This document shows positions 50,231 through 60,533 of a stretch of 64,000 bases of DNA, piece by piece. The notes beneath the pieces were generated by a model. The model was not told where the DNA came from. It did not search any database and saw nothing but the letters and a program-made list of their open reading frames with translations. The DNA comes from Propioniciclava sp. MC1595 (GTDB taxonomy: Bacteria; Actinomycetota; Actinomycetes; Propionibacteriales; Propionibacteriaceae): NCBI RefSeq assembly GCF_017569205.1, contig NZ_CP071870.1, forward strand, positions 248,001-312,000, given 5' to 3'. The first letter of the stretch is position 1; every line of letters starts with the position of its first letter. Position numbers and translations under genes: made by a program.

Positions 50231-51238
50231 ATGCTCGACTCCATCGCCACGCCCGCGCTCTGGGGCTGGACCATCGCCGGCATCCTGGCCCTGTTCGCCC
50301 TCGACTTCGTCATCACCCGCCGCCCGCACGAGGTCTCCATGAAGGAGGCCGTCGGCTGGTCGGTGTTCTACGTCGCCCTGCCGGTGGCGTTCGGCGGCTG
50401 GCTGCTGGCGCAGTACGGCGGCCAGACGGGGCTGGAGTACTACACCGGCTACCTCGTCGAGAAGAGCCTCAGCGTCGACAACCTCTTCGTGTTCATGCTG
50501 ATCCTCGGGGCGTTCGCCGTGCCCAAGGAGCTGCAACAGCGGGTCCTTCTCATCGGTGTCGCCGGCGCGCTGGTCCTGCGTGCGGTGTTCATCGCGCTGG
50601 GGGCGACGCTGATCGCGTCGTTCTCGTTCACGTTCCTGGTCTTCGGCCTGATCCTGTTGCTGACCGCGGTCAAGGTGTGGAAGGACGCCGCGGGCGGCGG
50701 TGCGCACACCCCGGTCTCCGAGATGCGGGTCGTGCGCTGGATCCGCAGGATCTGGCCCGTGACCGAGGACTACCACGGCACCCGCTGGACCGTCACCGAG
50801 AACGGACGCCGCGCGCTCACCCCGCTCGCGGTGGCGATCCTCACCGTGTTGTTCACTGACGTCGTCTTCGCCGTCGACTCCGTGCCGGCCGTGTACGGCA
50901 TCACCGGCGACCCGTACCTCGTGTTCGTCACCAACGCCTTCGCCCTGCTGGGCCTGCGCGCGCTCTACTTCGTGCTCGCCGGCGTCCTGTCCAAGCTGGT
51001 CCACCTCAGCCACGGGCTCGCGGTCATCCTGGCCTTCATCGGGGTGAAGCTCGTCCTGCACTGGGCGCACGGCATCTGGGCGTGGGTCCCCACGGTCCCG
51101 ACCCTGGCCAGCCTCGTGGTGATCGTCGGCGTCCTCGCCCTCGTGACCGTGACGAGCCTCGTCTCCACCCGGAAGCAGGCCACCGCCGAGGCCGGGCCCG
51201 CGGCGTCCGAACAGCTGCCGACGGCAACACGGTTCTGA
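50231..51238 (+). CDS. TerC/Alx-family membrane protein, probable Mn2+ exporter
   Basis: 335 residues with about nine membrane segments. Family marks: EYYTGYLVEKSLSVDNLFVFMLILGAFAVP with the conserved Glu and Asp, LTVLFTDVVFAVDSVPAVYGITGDPYLVFVTNAFALLGLRALYFVL, and GVKLVLHW. Alx/MntP-like TerC proteins export manganese and are a standard target of the yybP-ykoY riboswitch, which is present directly upstream. Ribosome site GAGGAG ends four bases before the ATG. The C-terminal tail after the last helix is Ala-rich and unremarkable. Confidence 0.93.
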   Translation: MLDSIATPALWGWTIAGILALFALDFVITRRPHEVSMKEAVGWSVFYVALPVAFGGWLLAQYGGQTGLEYYTGYLVEKSLSVDNLFVFMLILGAFAVPKELQQRVLLIGVAGALVLRAVFIALGATLIASFSFTFLVFGLILLLTAVKVWKDAAGGGAHTPVSEMRVVRWIRRIWPVTEDYHGTRWTVTENGRRALTPLAVAILTVLFTDVVFAVDSVPAVYGITGDPYLVFVTNAFALLGLRALYFVLAGVLSKLVHLSHGLAVILAFIGVKLVLHWAHGIWAWVPTVPTLASLVVIVGVLALVTVTSLVSTRKQATAEAGPAASEQLPTATRF

Positions 51239-51314
51239 TTTCTGGGGGAAGGGCAACTACGCTGGATCGGGTGTGGTATCGGCGACCAGCTGACCACGAG
51301 AGTGAGGATCCTGC

Positions 51315-53534
51315 ATGACTGACTCGAAGCGCGCCGCCGGCGGCGCCTCGCGAGCTCCCCGTGGCGGCGCCCCGCACCAGCGTGGCAAGCGCACCGGCGG
51401 ACAGATCGCGCTGGGCTTGTTCAAGTGGATCGGCATCCTCGCGTTGACGGTCGCCGTCCTCGGCGTCGGGGCCTTCGTGTTCATCTACGCCAACACCACG
51501 ATCCCGAAGCCGAACGACGAGTTCCAGACCAACGTCTCGACCGTCTACTTCAGTGACGGCGAGCAGCCGATGAGCACGTTCTTCGTGCACAACCGGCAGT
51601 CGATCCCGCTCAGCGAGATGCCCGAGAACGTGAAGCAGGCCATCGTCGCGGCCGAGAACGAGACGTTCTGGGAGGACCGGGGCATCTCGGTCCCGGGCCT
51701 GCTGCGCGCGGTGCAGACCGCGCTGACGCCGGGCGTCGACACGGTCGGTGGCTCGACGATCACCCAGCAGTACGTGAAGGTGCGCTACCTCACCCAGGAC
51801 AAGACGATCACCCGCAAGCTCACCGAGATCATGGTGGCGCTGAAGGTCAGCCAGGACCTGACCAAGGAGGAGATCCTCGAGGGCTACCTCAACACGGTCT
51901 ACTTCGGGCGCGGCGCGTACGGCATCCAGACCGCGGCGCAGGCGTACTTCTCCAAGGACGCCAAGGACCTCGACGACCAGCAGGCCATCGCGCTGTCGGC
52001 GATCATCAACGCCCCCAACCACCTCGACCCGGCGCGCGGCGACAAGCAGCGTGCGGACCTGCTCGAGCGCTACCAGTACACGATCAACCAGATGGTGAAG
52101 GTCGGGTACATGACCGAGGCGCGCAAGGACGAGATCTACACCACGCTGCCCGACTTCCCGCGCCTGAGCGTCGAGAACCGCCTGGGGGGGCCCAACGGCT
52201 TCCTGGTGAACAAGGTCAAGGACGAACTGCTCACCGCCGGCTTCGACGCCGCCCAGATCGAGGGTGGTGGCCTCAAGATCATCACGACGATCGACAAGCG
52301 CCTGCAGGACGCCGCGGTCACGGCGGCCGCCAACATGGCCGAGCGCATCGCCAAGAACTCCGGCGAGGGGCACGACCCGCTCTGGTACCACCCGGCCATC
52401 GCCTCGGTCGACACGAAGACCGGTGCGATCCTGGCCGAGTACAACGGCCCCGACTTCGTGACCAGCGAGATCCCCTGGGCCGAGACCCCCCGACCCACCG
52501 GGTCGACCTTCAAGCCCTGGGCCCTGGTCGCCGGCCTCCGTGAGGGTGCCACCCTGAACACGAAGTTCAACGGGAAGAACAAGCTCAAGATCGGCGACAG
52601 CGAGGTGTCCAACGCCGGCGGCGGCAACTACGGCTGGATCACGCTGCAGGACATGACCACGAAGTCGGTCAACACCGCCTACGTCGACATGACCATGCAG
52701 ATGGACGATGGCCCCCGCAAGGTCGCCCAGGCCGCCATCGACGCCGGTGCCCTGACCGAGGTGGACGAGCGTCACTTCCAGCCCTCCATCGCGCTGGGCT
52801 ACCTCGAGGTGAGCCCCCTCAACGCCGCGCGCGCGCTCGCGACGCTGGTGAACGAGGGCAAGCGCTCCAACACCCACATCGTGGCCGAGGTCCGTGACAT
52901 GAAGGGTGAGGTCATCTACCAGCCCACCCTGGTGCAGGACCAGACGATCGAGCCCGACATCGCCCGCAACGCCGCCTACGCGCTGACCAAGGTCGTCGAG
53001 GACGGCACCGCCCGGGGCATGCGTTCGCTCGGCTACCCGACCGCCGGCAAGACCGGTACCTACTACGACTCCAACAAGGAGGAGACGCGGTCGACCTGGT
53101 TCATCGGCGCCACGCAGCAGATCTCGACCGCGGTCGTCCTGACCGGTGGCGAGCAGGGCATCAGCGATCTCGGCGGCAACGTGTACGGGTCGACCTACAC
53201 CGCCCCGGGCTGGCTGGAGTTCATGAAGGTCGCGATGGAGGGCAAGGAGAAGATCGCCTTCCCCGGCCCCACGCGCATGAACGAGACCGGCAACTTCACC
53301 TCCCCGCCGACCCCGCGGGCCACCGCGACCTCGGAGCCCACGGCGTCCGAGACGCCGTCGCCCGAGCCGACGCCGGAGCCGACGCCTGAGCCCGAGCCGT
53401 CGCCCGAGCCCGCCCCCTCGGACACCCCGTCCCCGGAGCCGCCGCCGGCGCAGCCGACGCCGTCCCAGACCCCCGGCGGCCCCCCGGGCCGCAACAGGGA
53501 GACCCCGGGAGCCCCCGGCGGCGGCAACGGCTGA
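51315..53534 (+). CDS. Class A penicillin-binding protein (bifunctional PBP)
   Basis: 739 residues. Basic cytoplasmic start, one membrane helix (about 33-56). The GT51 transglycosylase domain follows: AIVAAENETFWEDRG (catalytic Glu at about 114; Asn replaces the usual Asp after it), GGSTITQQYVKV, KLTEIMVALKV and LNTVYFGRGAYGIQTAA. The transpeptidase domain has the SxxK serine in PTGSTFKPW (about 397), SVN (about 456) and KTGT (about 578). The C-terminal 75 residues are Pro/Glu/Thr-rich (SPEPTPEPTPEPEPSPEPAP), probably a wall-spanning tail. It polymerises and cross-links peptidoglycan. TACGCT at about 51257 may be its -10 box. Confidence 0.94.
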   Translation: MTDSKRAAGGASRAPRGGAPHQRGKRTGGQIALGLFKWIGILALTVAVLGVGAFVFIYANTTIPKPNDEFQTNVSTVYFSDGEQPMSTFFVHNRQSIPLSEMPENVKQAIVAAENETFWEDRGISVPGLLRAVQTALTPGVDTVGGSTITQQYVKVRYLTQDKTITRKLTEIMVALKVSQDLTKEEILEGYLNTVYFGRGAYGIQTAAQAYFSKDAKDLDDQQAIALSAIINAPNHLDPARGDKQRADLLERYQYTINQMVKVGYMTEARKDEIYTTLPDFPRLSVENRLGGPNGFLVNKVKDELLTAGFDAAQIEGGGLKIITTIDKRLQDAAVTAAANMAERIAKNSGEGHDPLWYHPAIASVDTKTGAILAEYNGPDFVTSEIPWAETPRPTGSTFKPWALVAGLREGATLNTKFNGKNKLKIGDSEVSNAGGGNYGWITLQDMTTKSVNTAYVDMTMQMDDGPRKVAQAAIDAGALTEVDERHFQPSIALGYLEVSPLNAARALATLVNEGKRSNTHIVAEVRDMKGEVIYQPTLVQDQTIEPDIARNAAYALTKVVEDGTARGMRSLGYPTAGKTGTYYDSNKEETRSTWFIGATQQISTAVVLTGGEQGISDLGGNVYGSTYTAPGWLEFMKVAMEGKEKIAFPGPTRMNETGNFTSPPTPRATATSEPTASETPSPEPTPEPTPEPEPSPEPAPSDTPSPEPPPAQPTPSQTPGGPPGRNRETPGAPGGGNG

Positions 53535-53544
53535 CCCACCTCCC

Positions 53545-54657
53545 GTGGCGAGGACCGTGAGGCGGCTGGTCGACGAGAACCTGCTGGTCGTGCAGGTGTG
53601 GCTCGTCACGCGGCTGCTGTTCGCCGTCATCGCGGTGGCGCTGGCGGTGACCGGACGCCGCAGCCTCGAGTCCGTCGTCGCCCAGTGGGACGTCGCGCAC
53701 TTCCTCCTCATCGCGCGGGAGGGCTACGCCGACCCGCAGGAGATGGCGTTCTTCCCCGGCCTGCCGCTGGTGCTGCGCGGGTTCATGGAGATCGGGCTCT
53801 CGCCCGTCCTGTGGGGCTCGATCCTGGCCCTGGCCTGCTCGCTCGTGGCGGCCTTCGCGCTCAAGCGCATCGCCGGCACGTGGGGGGCGATCGCGTGGCT
53901 GCTCGCGCCGACCGCGGTGTTCACGGCCGTCCCCTACACCGAGTCGCCGTTCATGGCGGCCGCCTTCTGGTCCTGGGAGCGTGCCAGCCAGCGCCGCTGG
54001 GGGCAGGCCGCGCTGCTCGCCGCGCTGGCGTGCACGCTGCGGGTGTCGGGGCTGTTCCTCATCGGGGCGCTGGTGATCCTCGCCATCTCGCAGGGACGCC
54101 GCCCCTCGCGTCGCACTGGGGCCCGGGACGGCGGCCTGGGCGCCCGCCTGGCCTGGCTGGTGCTGCCGACGGCGGTGATCGTCGCCTACGTGGTCTACCT
54201 CTACGGGCTCACCGGCACGTGGACGGCCTGGTTCTCCGCGCAGGAGGCCGGCTGGGACCGTGGCTTCCACTGGCCCTGGGAGGCCCTGCGCAACCACTGG
54301 GACACCCTGTGGCGCCCCAACGCCGACCACCCCGAGTGGCCGTGGCTGTTCCGCGCCGAGCTCGTCTCGTGGATCGTCGGCCTCGTCGTGGCCGTGGTGG
54401 CCCTGTTCCGCCGCCGGGTGGCGGAGGCCGCCTGGGTGGGCGTCCAGGTGCTGGCCTTCTCGCTGTCCTACTGGCTGATGAGCGTGAACCGCGCCGTGCT
54501 GCTGTGGTTCCCGCTGTGGCGGCTGGTCGGCGAGTTCGTCGAGGCGCGCAAGCACAAGCCGGCGTGGCAGGCGCTGGGCGTGCTGCTGGGCCTGCTGGCG
54601 GTGGGCGTCCAGTGCCTGTGGGCCTGGCTGTACTTCACCGGCCGCTGGGCCAGCTGA
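53545..54657 (+). CDS. PIG-V-like mannosyltransferase membrane protein
   Basis: 370 residues, GTG start 10 bases after the PBP stop. Around nine hydrophobic segments. The outside loop after helix 1 has QWDVAHFLLIAREGYADPQEMAFFPGLPL, matching the W-D-x2-H-F-x4-GY and AFFP motifs of polyprenyl-phosphate-mannose-dependent GT-C enzymes (PIG-V group). Later: APTAVFTAVPYTESPFMAAAFW with the conserved Glu-Ser. In actinobacteria relatives add mannose to lipoglycans or proteins. Likely co-transcribed with the PBP gene. Confidence 0.82.
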   Translation: MARTVRRLVDENLLVVQVWLVTRLLFAVIAVALAVTGRRSLESVVAQWDVAHFLLIAREGYADPQEMAFFPGLPLVLRGFMEIGLSPVLWGSILALACSLVAAFALKRIAGTWGAIAWLLAPTAVFTAVPYTESPFMAAAFWSWERASQRRWGQAALLAALACTLRVSGLFLIGALVILAISQGRRPSRRTGARDGGLGARLAWLVLPTAVIVAYVVYLYGLTGTWTAWFSAQEAGWDRGFHWPWEALRNHWDTLWRPNADHPEWPWLFRAELVSWIVGLVVAVVALFRRRVAEAAWVGVQVLAFSLSYWLMSVNRAVLLWFPLWRLVGEFVEARKHKPAWQALGVLLGLLAVGVQCLWAWLYFTGRWAS

Positions 54658-54688
54658 GCCCGGCCGCCGTTCCCGCCTGACGGGTCGA

Positions 54689-56575
54689 TCAGCCCGGTCC
54701 GCCGAAGTCGAGCCCCGGCAACGGGCGCGCGGCGTCGGCGACGACCAGCAGGTCCCCGACCGCGACGCCCTCGAGCACCTCGACGTGCGTGTCACCCACG
54801 CTGCCGAACCGGGCCGGGACCTCGACGACCTCGTCGCCCCGCAGGAGGCGCACCGTGCCTTCTGTGTCCGTCCGCGTGACCGCCGACAGCGGGACCACGA
54901 CCACATCGGTGGCGCTGCCGACACCGATCTCGACGGTGGCCGAGGAGCCGCCGGGCAGCCCCTGCGCGTTCTCACCCGTCGTCAGGATCGTCACCGGGAA
55001 GGCGCCCATGGCGTTCGGGACCAGGGCCTTGCTGGCGACGGTCGCCACGGCCTCGACCCCGCCGGCCGCCCGCACGGTGGCCTGCTGCCCCTGCCTGAGC
55101 GCCAGGAACTGGGACGCCGGCACGGTCACGCTGACCGTCACCGCCCCCGGCGCGGTCACGACCGCGCGCTCGGACGCCGTGGCCGTCGATCCGACGGTCC
55201 AGGGCAGGGCCGAGAGGGTGCCGCCCATCGGGGCGCGGAGCGTCGCCGCCTCGAGGTGCTCCTGGGCGGACGCCAGCTCGCGCCGGGCCTTGGCCAGGGC
55301 GACCTCGGCCGACACGATCGCCGAGCGGTTGGCGTCCGGTGCGCCGCCCCCGCCCGCGGACTGCAGGTCGGACAGGTCGGGGAACCCGCCGTCGGTCGAC
55401 CCCATCGGGGGAGCGGACTGGGCCCGCGCCACCTGCTGCTGCCAGCCGCCGAGGGCGCGGTTCACGGCGTCGATCCAGCCGCGCACCTGCTCGACCGCCG
55501 CCGCGAGCGCGCCACCCACGCCGCCGACGGCCTCGGGGCCGCGCGCGTTCGCCAGCGTCGCCGCCGCCTGGGCCTCGGTCACCGCCGCCTGCGCCGCCGT
55601 GACCTGCTCGACCGCGGCCAGGCAGGCCTCGGAGTCGACGGTGGGTTCGGGGGACGGGGAGGCCGGCGGCTCGGGCGTCGGTGAGGCCGGGGGACCCGGC
55701 GTCGCGCTCAGGTCCGGAGTCACGCTCGGCCCGGGGGTGGCGCTCGGGTCGGGGGACGGCTGCGGCGTGGTCAGGGCCGTGGCGGACGGGTCCGGGGTGG
55801 GGTCGGGCGTCGCCGACGGACTTGGCGTGGCGCTGGGGCTCGGCGTGGCGCTCGGCGTTGCGCTGGGGGTCGGGGCGACCGGGCGGCAGGCGTCCTGCAT
55901 CGCGGCGACCGCCTTGCCGGCCAGGGCGGTCCGCTCGGCCACGACGGCGGCTGCCGCCTCGGCCTCGGCACGGGCGGCCTCGAGTGGGGTGAGGTCGACG
56001 TACGGGTCGGGCGCCTCGGGCAGCGCGAGCGGCGGGGGCGCCGGCATCCCGCCGCCGGCGTCCACCACCGGACGCCGCGGCGTCGAGGGGACCACCGGCC
56101 CGGACGCGGGGGCGTCCGCCTGCCGCATCTGCTGGACGGACAGGGCGGCGGCGTCCACGGCGGCCTGGGCGGTGAGCACCTGCGTGCGCAGCGCCGTGTC
56201 GTCGATGACGGCGAGCACGTCGCCGGGGGCCACGGTGTCGCCGACCGCCGCGCGCACCTCGAGCACGGTGGCGGACGCCGGGAACCGCACCGACATCTCG
56301 TTCACCTGCGCGACGGTGCCGCTGGTGGTGACCGTCTGCGTGATGGAGCCGCGCTCGGCGGCCACGGTCGTGTACCGGTTCGCGCCGGCCGGGCCGCGGC
56401 TGCCCGACTGCAGCGCCGCCCAGCCGAGGCCGGCGACGAGCAGCAGCGCCAGGGCGGCGGCGAGGACGCGGCGGCGCCGCGTGCGGGCCACCGAGCGGCG
56501 GTCGCCCTCGGGCGGGGTGGTGACGCGGGCCGGCGGCAGGGGGGCGGGGCCGGGCACGGGAGGGGGAGTGGTCAT
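54689..56575 (-). CDS. ABC-efflux adaptor (MacA/YknX-like) with long Ser/Thr-Pro insert
   Basis: 628 residues, long for the family. A Pro-rich cytoplasmic start, one membrane helix (about 33-52), the first lipoyl half (SATVLEVRAAVGDTVAPGDVLAVIDD), a helical hairpin, the second lipoyl half (LRAPMGGTLSALPWTVGSTATASER), and beta-barrel and membrane-proximal domains (VVPLSAVTRTDTEGTVRLL). The helical hairpin is split at residues about 232-312 by a low-complexity stretch made of repeated PSATPSP/DPSATP units. It is the last gene of a four-gene ABC operon, starting 10 bases after the permease stop. Confidence 0.85.
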   Translation of the reverse strand: MTTPPPVPGPAPLPPARVTTPPEGDRRSVARTRRRRVLAAALALLLVAGLGWAALQSGSRGPAGANRYTTVAAERGSITQTVTTSGTVAQVNEMSVRFPASATVLEVRAAVGDTVAPGDVLAVIDDTALRTQVLTAQAAVDAAALSVQQMRQADAPASGPVVPSTPRRPVVDAGGGMPAPPPLALPEAPDPYVDLTPLEAARAEAEAAAAVVAERTALAGKAVAAMQDACRPVAPTPSATPSATPSPSATPSPSATPDPTPDPSATALTTPQPSPDPSATPGPSVTPDLSATPGPPASPTPEPPASPSPEPTVDSEACLAAVEQVTAAQAAVTEAQAAATLANARGPEAVGGVGGALAAAVEQVRGWIDAVNRALGGWQQQVARAQSAPPMGSTDGGFPDLSDLQSAGGGGAPDANRSAIVSAEVALAKARRELASAQEHLEAATLRAPMGGTLSALPWTVGSTATASERAVVTAPGAVTVSVTVPASQFLALRQGQQATVRAAGGVEAVATVASKALVPNAMGAFPVTILTTGENAQGLPGGSSATVEIGVGSATDVVVVPLSAVTRTDTEGTVRLLRGDEVVEVPARFGSVGDTHVEVLEGVAVGDLLVVADAARPLPGLDFGGPG

Positions 56576-56585
56576 GGGGTGGTCC

Positions 56586-57823
56586 TCACTCGCGACGGAG
56601 GGCGTCGATGGGGGCGAGCCGGGCCGCCCGCGACGCGGGGTAGACCCCGGCGATGATGCCGATGGTCGCCGAGACGCCGAGCGCCATCAGCACCGTCGGC
56701 ACCGACACCGGGATGGGGAACTGGGTGGCCGCCGTGATCAGCCAGGCGACGCCGCCGCTGAGCAGCAGGCCGAACATGCCGCCGACGAGGGCGAGCAGGG
56801 CGGCTTCGGTGAGGAACTGCAGCAGCACCGTGCGGCGGCGGGCGCCGAGCGCCTTGCGCAGGCCGATCTCGCGGACGCGCTCGGACACCGACACCAGCAT
56901 GATGTTCATCACGCCGATGCCGCCGACGACCAGCGAGATCGCCGCGATGCCGCCGAGCAGCAGGGTGAGTGCGTTCGTGACCTCGGCCATCGCGTCGACG
57001 AGCGACTGCTGGGCCATGATCATGAAGCCGCCCTGGTCGGGCGAGGTGACGCCGCGGCGTCCGAGCAGGAGGGCCTCGGTCTCCTGGTAGGCCTGCGGCA
57101 GCTTCTCCACCGACGCGGCCTGCACGTAGATGGCCGACACCGGGTCGTCGCCCCAGGCCAGCCGCTCGCGGTAGGTGGTCATCGGGATCGCGGCCATGTC
57201 GTCGGCGCCCATCATGCCGCCGACGCTGCCCTCGCCCGTCAGCACGCCGATCACCCGGAAGCTGCTTCCGTTGGCCGAGACCATCTGGCCGACGGCCGAG
57301 AACGGGTCGCCGAACAGCTGCTCCGCGACCTGGGTGCCGAGCACCACGACCGGCGCGGCGTCGGCGTACTCCTCGTCGGTGAAGAAGCGGCCGGACGCCA
57401 GCGTGCGGCTCCGCACGGACAGCCAGCTCGTCGTGGTCGCCTCGGCGTTGGTGCCGGCGACCTTGTCCCCGGCCGTCAGCTCGAAGCCGGTGTTGATCAC
57501 CGGGGCGACGCCGGCGATGTCGGGGGCGACGGAGCGGTCGGCCAGGGCGTCGGCGTCCGCGACGGTGAGGGGCACCTGCTCGGTCGGGGCCATCATCATG
57601 CCGTCGGCCGGAACCGGGCCGTAGTAGCCGCCCATCACGGTGAGCATGTTGGAGCCGAGGTCGCCCATGCTGCTGGTGACCGCCGACGAGGCGCCCTGGG
57701 CCAGTCCGACCGACAGGGTCACCGCAGCAATGCCGATCGTGATGCCGAGCGTGGTCAGGATCGAGCGCACCCGATGGGCCACGATGGCGTCCAGCGCGAT
57801 GCGGAAGGTCTCCCACCAGGTCA

Positions 57824-57824
<1 letters not shown>
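56586..57824 (-). CDS. MacB-like ABC permease (FtsX/MacB fold)
   Basis: 412 residues from ATG 57824, which overlaps the ATPase stop (TGATG). N-terminal helix (RVRSILTTLGITIGIAAVTLSVGLAQG), a large outside MacB-type domain (about 45-280, with VVLGTQVAEQLFGDPFSAVGQMV), then three C-terminal helices: LLLGGIAAISLVVGGIGVMNIMLVSVSERVREIGLRKALGARRR, the conserved family cytoplasmic loop, and GIIAGVYPASRAARLAPIDALRRE. It works as a mechanotransmission unit with the ATPase and adaptors, exporting an unknown substrate such as a peptide, lipid or drug. Confidence 0.92.
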
Positions 57825-58548
<724 letters not shown>

Positions 58549-58552
<4 letters not shown>

Positions 58553-59742
58553 CGCGGCTTCTCCTCGACCGGGCCGAGGGATGCCATGCCGCCCATCACG
58601 AGGACCGTTTCGCCCTCGTCGAGGCCGGAGACGACCTCGACCAGGTCGCCCTGACGGGTGCCCAGCATGACCGGGACGGGCTGCGGGTCGGCGCCGTCGC
58701 GCCGGACGAGGACCGAGTCCTCCGTGCCCTGGCCGCCGTTGAGCAGCGCGCCGAGCGGGACGGCGAGGACCCCGGTGCGGCCCTCGCCGACCAGGTCGAC
58801 GGTGGCGGCCCCGCCGGTGAAGATGTCGGCGGGCTCGCCGTCGAGGGTGATGGTCACGGGGAAGGTGGCCGCGGTGGGGCGGTCCCCCTGCGCGGAGGTC
58901 GCGATGACGCCGACGGCGCTGACCTTGCCGGGCAGGGGCGTCCGGCTGGAGGAGGCGCGGACGGTGGCCTGCATGCCCTTGGTCACGAGCGGCCGCTCGG
59001 CGCTGCCGACGGAGGCGTCGACCTGGAAGGTGCGGGAGATGACCACGACGGCGGCGCCGGTGTCCGAGCCACCGCCGGCCGGGGCGCCCATGCCCATCGG
59101 GTCGAAGCCCCCGGAACCGGCGGGGGCGGACGCCCCGTCGCCGATGCGGTCGCCGACCTTGACGTTCACGGCCGCGACGACGCCGTCGATGGTGGAGACG
59201 AGCGTGGCCTTCTCGAGGGCGGCCTGCGCGTCCTTGAGCGCCTGCTCCTTGAGGCTGAGCGCCGACCGGGCGGCCGTCACGGCGGCCGCGGGGCCGGTGC
59301 GGCGGGCGGAGTTGTAGTCCTGCCGGGCGGCGGTGGCCTCGGCGGTGGCGTCGCTCACCGCGGCCCGCAGGTCGGCGTCGTCGATGGACGCCAGCGCCGT
59401 GCCGCGCGTCACGCTGTCGCCCACGGCGACGGGAACGCTGGTGACCTCGCCGTCGCTGGTGAAGGACAGGTCGAGCCGCTGGGTGGGGGCGATGGTGCCC
59501 GCGAGGGTGACGGTCGGGGCGAGGTCGATCCGCATCACCTGCACCTCGTTCTGGCCACCCCCCTCGGAGAAGGCGGCCATGCTCGCGAGGAAGGACTGCA
59601 CCACCCAGGCGAGGGCCAGGAGCAGGACGAGCACGACGCCCAGCACGACGAACAGGATGGTCCGGCGGCGGCGCTTCGGGGCGGGGGGCGGGGTCGGTGC
59701 CGGGGGCGGCGGCGACTGGATCTCTGACACGGGGGCGTCCAT
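58549..59742 (-). CDS. ABC-efflux adaptor (HlyD/MacA-like), first gene of operon
   Basis: 397 residues from ATG 59742. A Pro-rich start (PPPPAPTPPPAPKRRRR), membrane helix (about 29-52), first lipoyl half (GEVTSVPVAVGDSVTRGTALASIDD), a helical hairpin of about 60 residues (EATAARQDYNSARRTGPAAA... LKDAQAALEKA), second lipoyl half (STIDGVVAAVNVKVGDRIGDG) with a Gly-rich insert, then beta domains ending GLDEGETVLVMGGM. It links the transporter to the outside. It differs clearly from the second adaptor at 54689-56575 of the same operon. A Val codon (GTG) four residues downstream is an alternative start. Confidence 0.88.
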
Positions 59743-59792
59743 TCGGTTCGGAGGTGGCAACCGCATCCTCCCCCAGGACGGGACCCCGGGCG

Positions 59793-60434
59793 TCAGCCTT
59801 GGGGCTGAGGCCCGCCCGACTTACGGATGAGTGCCTTCAGCACGCTCGGCAGCAGGTTCAGCGTCAGGTCGCCGTCGGCGGGGTCGACGCCGATGAGGTT
59901 GCCCAGCATCCCGTGGTCGTGCACCGCGTGCAGCGCCCCGACGGCCTCGGGGCCGGTGACGGCCAGCTCGTAGCCGAGCGTCGACAGTGCGTGGCTGATC
60001 GCCCCGGCGACGGCCTCGGTTCCGCGGCGGTGGGTCTCGCGGTAGGCGAGCGCGAGCTCGGGGGAGCGCGCGGCGTGCAGGCGCAGCTCCTGGCCGGTCA
60101 GCACCCAGTCGCGGTCGGTGGGTCGGGAGGCGAAGAACATCTCGAGCGCCACGCGCATGAGCGCGTCGATGTCGGTGGTGGGCGCTATGTCGACGGCGGC
60201 CAGCGCCTTGTCGAGGGCGGACATCTGGTCGGAGATCTGCCGATCCAGCACCGCGATGCACAGGTCGTCCTTGCTGGAGAAGTTGGAGTAGAACGCGCCC
60301 CGGGTGAAGCCCGCGGCCTCGCAGATCTCCTCGACCGACGCCCCGAGCACGCCCTTCTCGGCGAACACCCGGATCGCGGCGTCGACGAGCCGGTCGCGCG
60401 TGGCCGCGCGGCGAGCCGTCAGGGTCTCGGTCAC
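59793..60434 (-). CDS. TetR-family regulator of the MMPL transporter
   Basis: 213 residues from a GTG at 60434 with AGGAGGAGA just upstream. Helix-turn-helix: RDRLVDAAIRVFAEKGVLGASVEEICEAAGFTRGAFYSNFSSKDDL. The ligand domain is helical (LTGQELRLHAARSPELALAYRETHRRG). It is divergent from the MMPL gene, with a 35-bp dyad between them, so it likely represses the transporter and itself until an envelope-active compound binds. It lies 50 bases downstream of the ABC operon's start but reads in the same direction, ending near 59793. Confidence 0.9.
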   Translation of the reverse strand: MTETLTARRAATRDRLVDAAIRVFAEKGVLGASVEEICEAAGFTRGAFYSNFSSKDDLCIAVLDRQISDQMSALDKALAAVDIAPTTDIDALMRVALEMFFASRPTDRDWVLTGQELRLHAARSPELALAYRETHRRGTEAVAGAISHALSTLGYELAVTGPEAVGALHAVHDHGMLGNLIGVDPADGDLTLNLLPSVLKALIRKSGGPQPQG

Positions 60435-60487
60435 GTCTCCTCCTCGTCGGTCCACCCTAACCCGCAACAGGTTTTGAGGGGGACGAT

Positions 60488-60522
60488 CGATACAGTATCG
60501 TATTCAATACATTCCTGTATCG
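60488..60522. promoter_or_regulatory. 35-bp dyad operator between tetR and MMPL genes
   Basis: CGATACAG (60488-60495) mirrors CTGTATCG (60515-60522), and the inner GTATT-C-AATAC (60500-60510) is a perfect dyad with the same centre (60505). Overall 14 of 17 paired positions match. A region able to bind two TetR dimers, it ends 11 bases before the MMPL start codon. Confidence 0.85.
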
Positions 60523-60533
60523 AAGGGTGCCCT

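Noticed and set aside
55640-55880. Repeat tract that could look like a tandem repeat array or CRISPR
   Set aside because: Units are short, degenerate and in phase with codons for Ser/Thr-Pro; there are no spacers and it is coding sequence.
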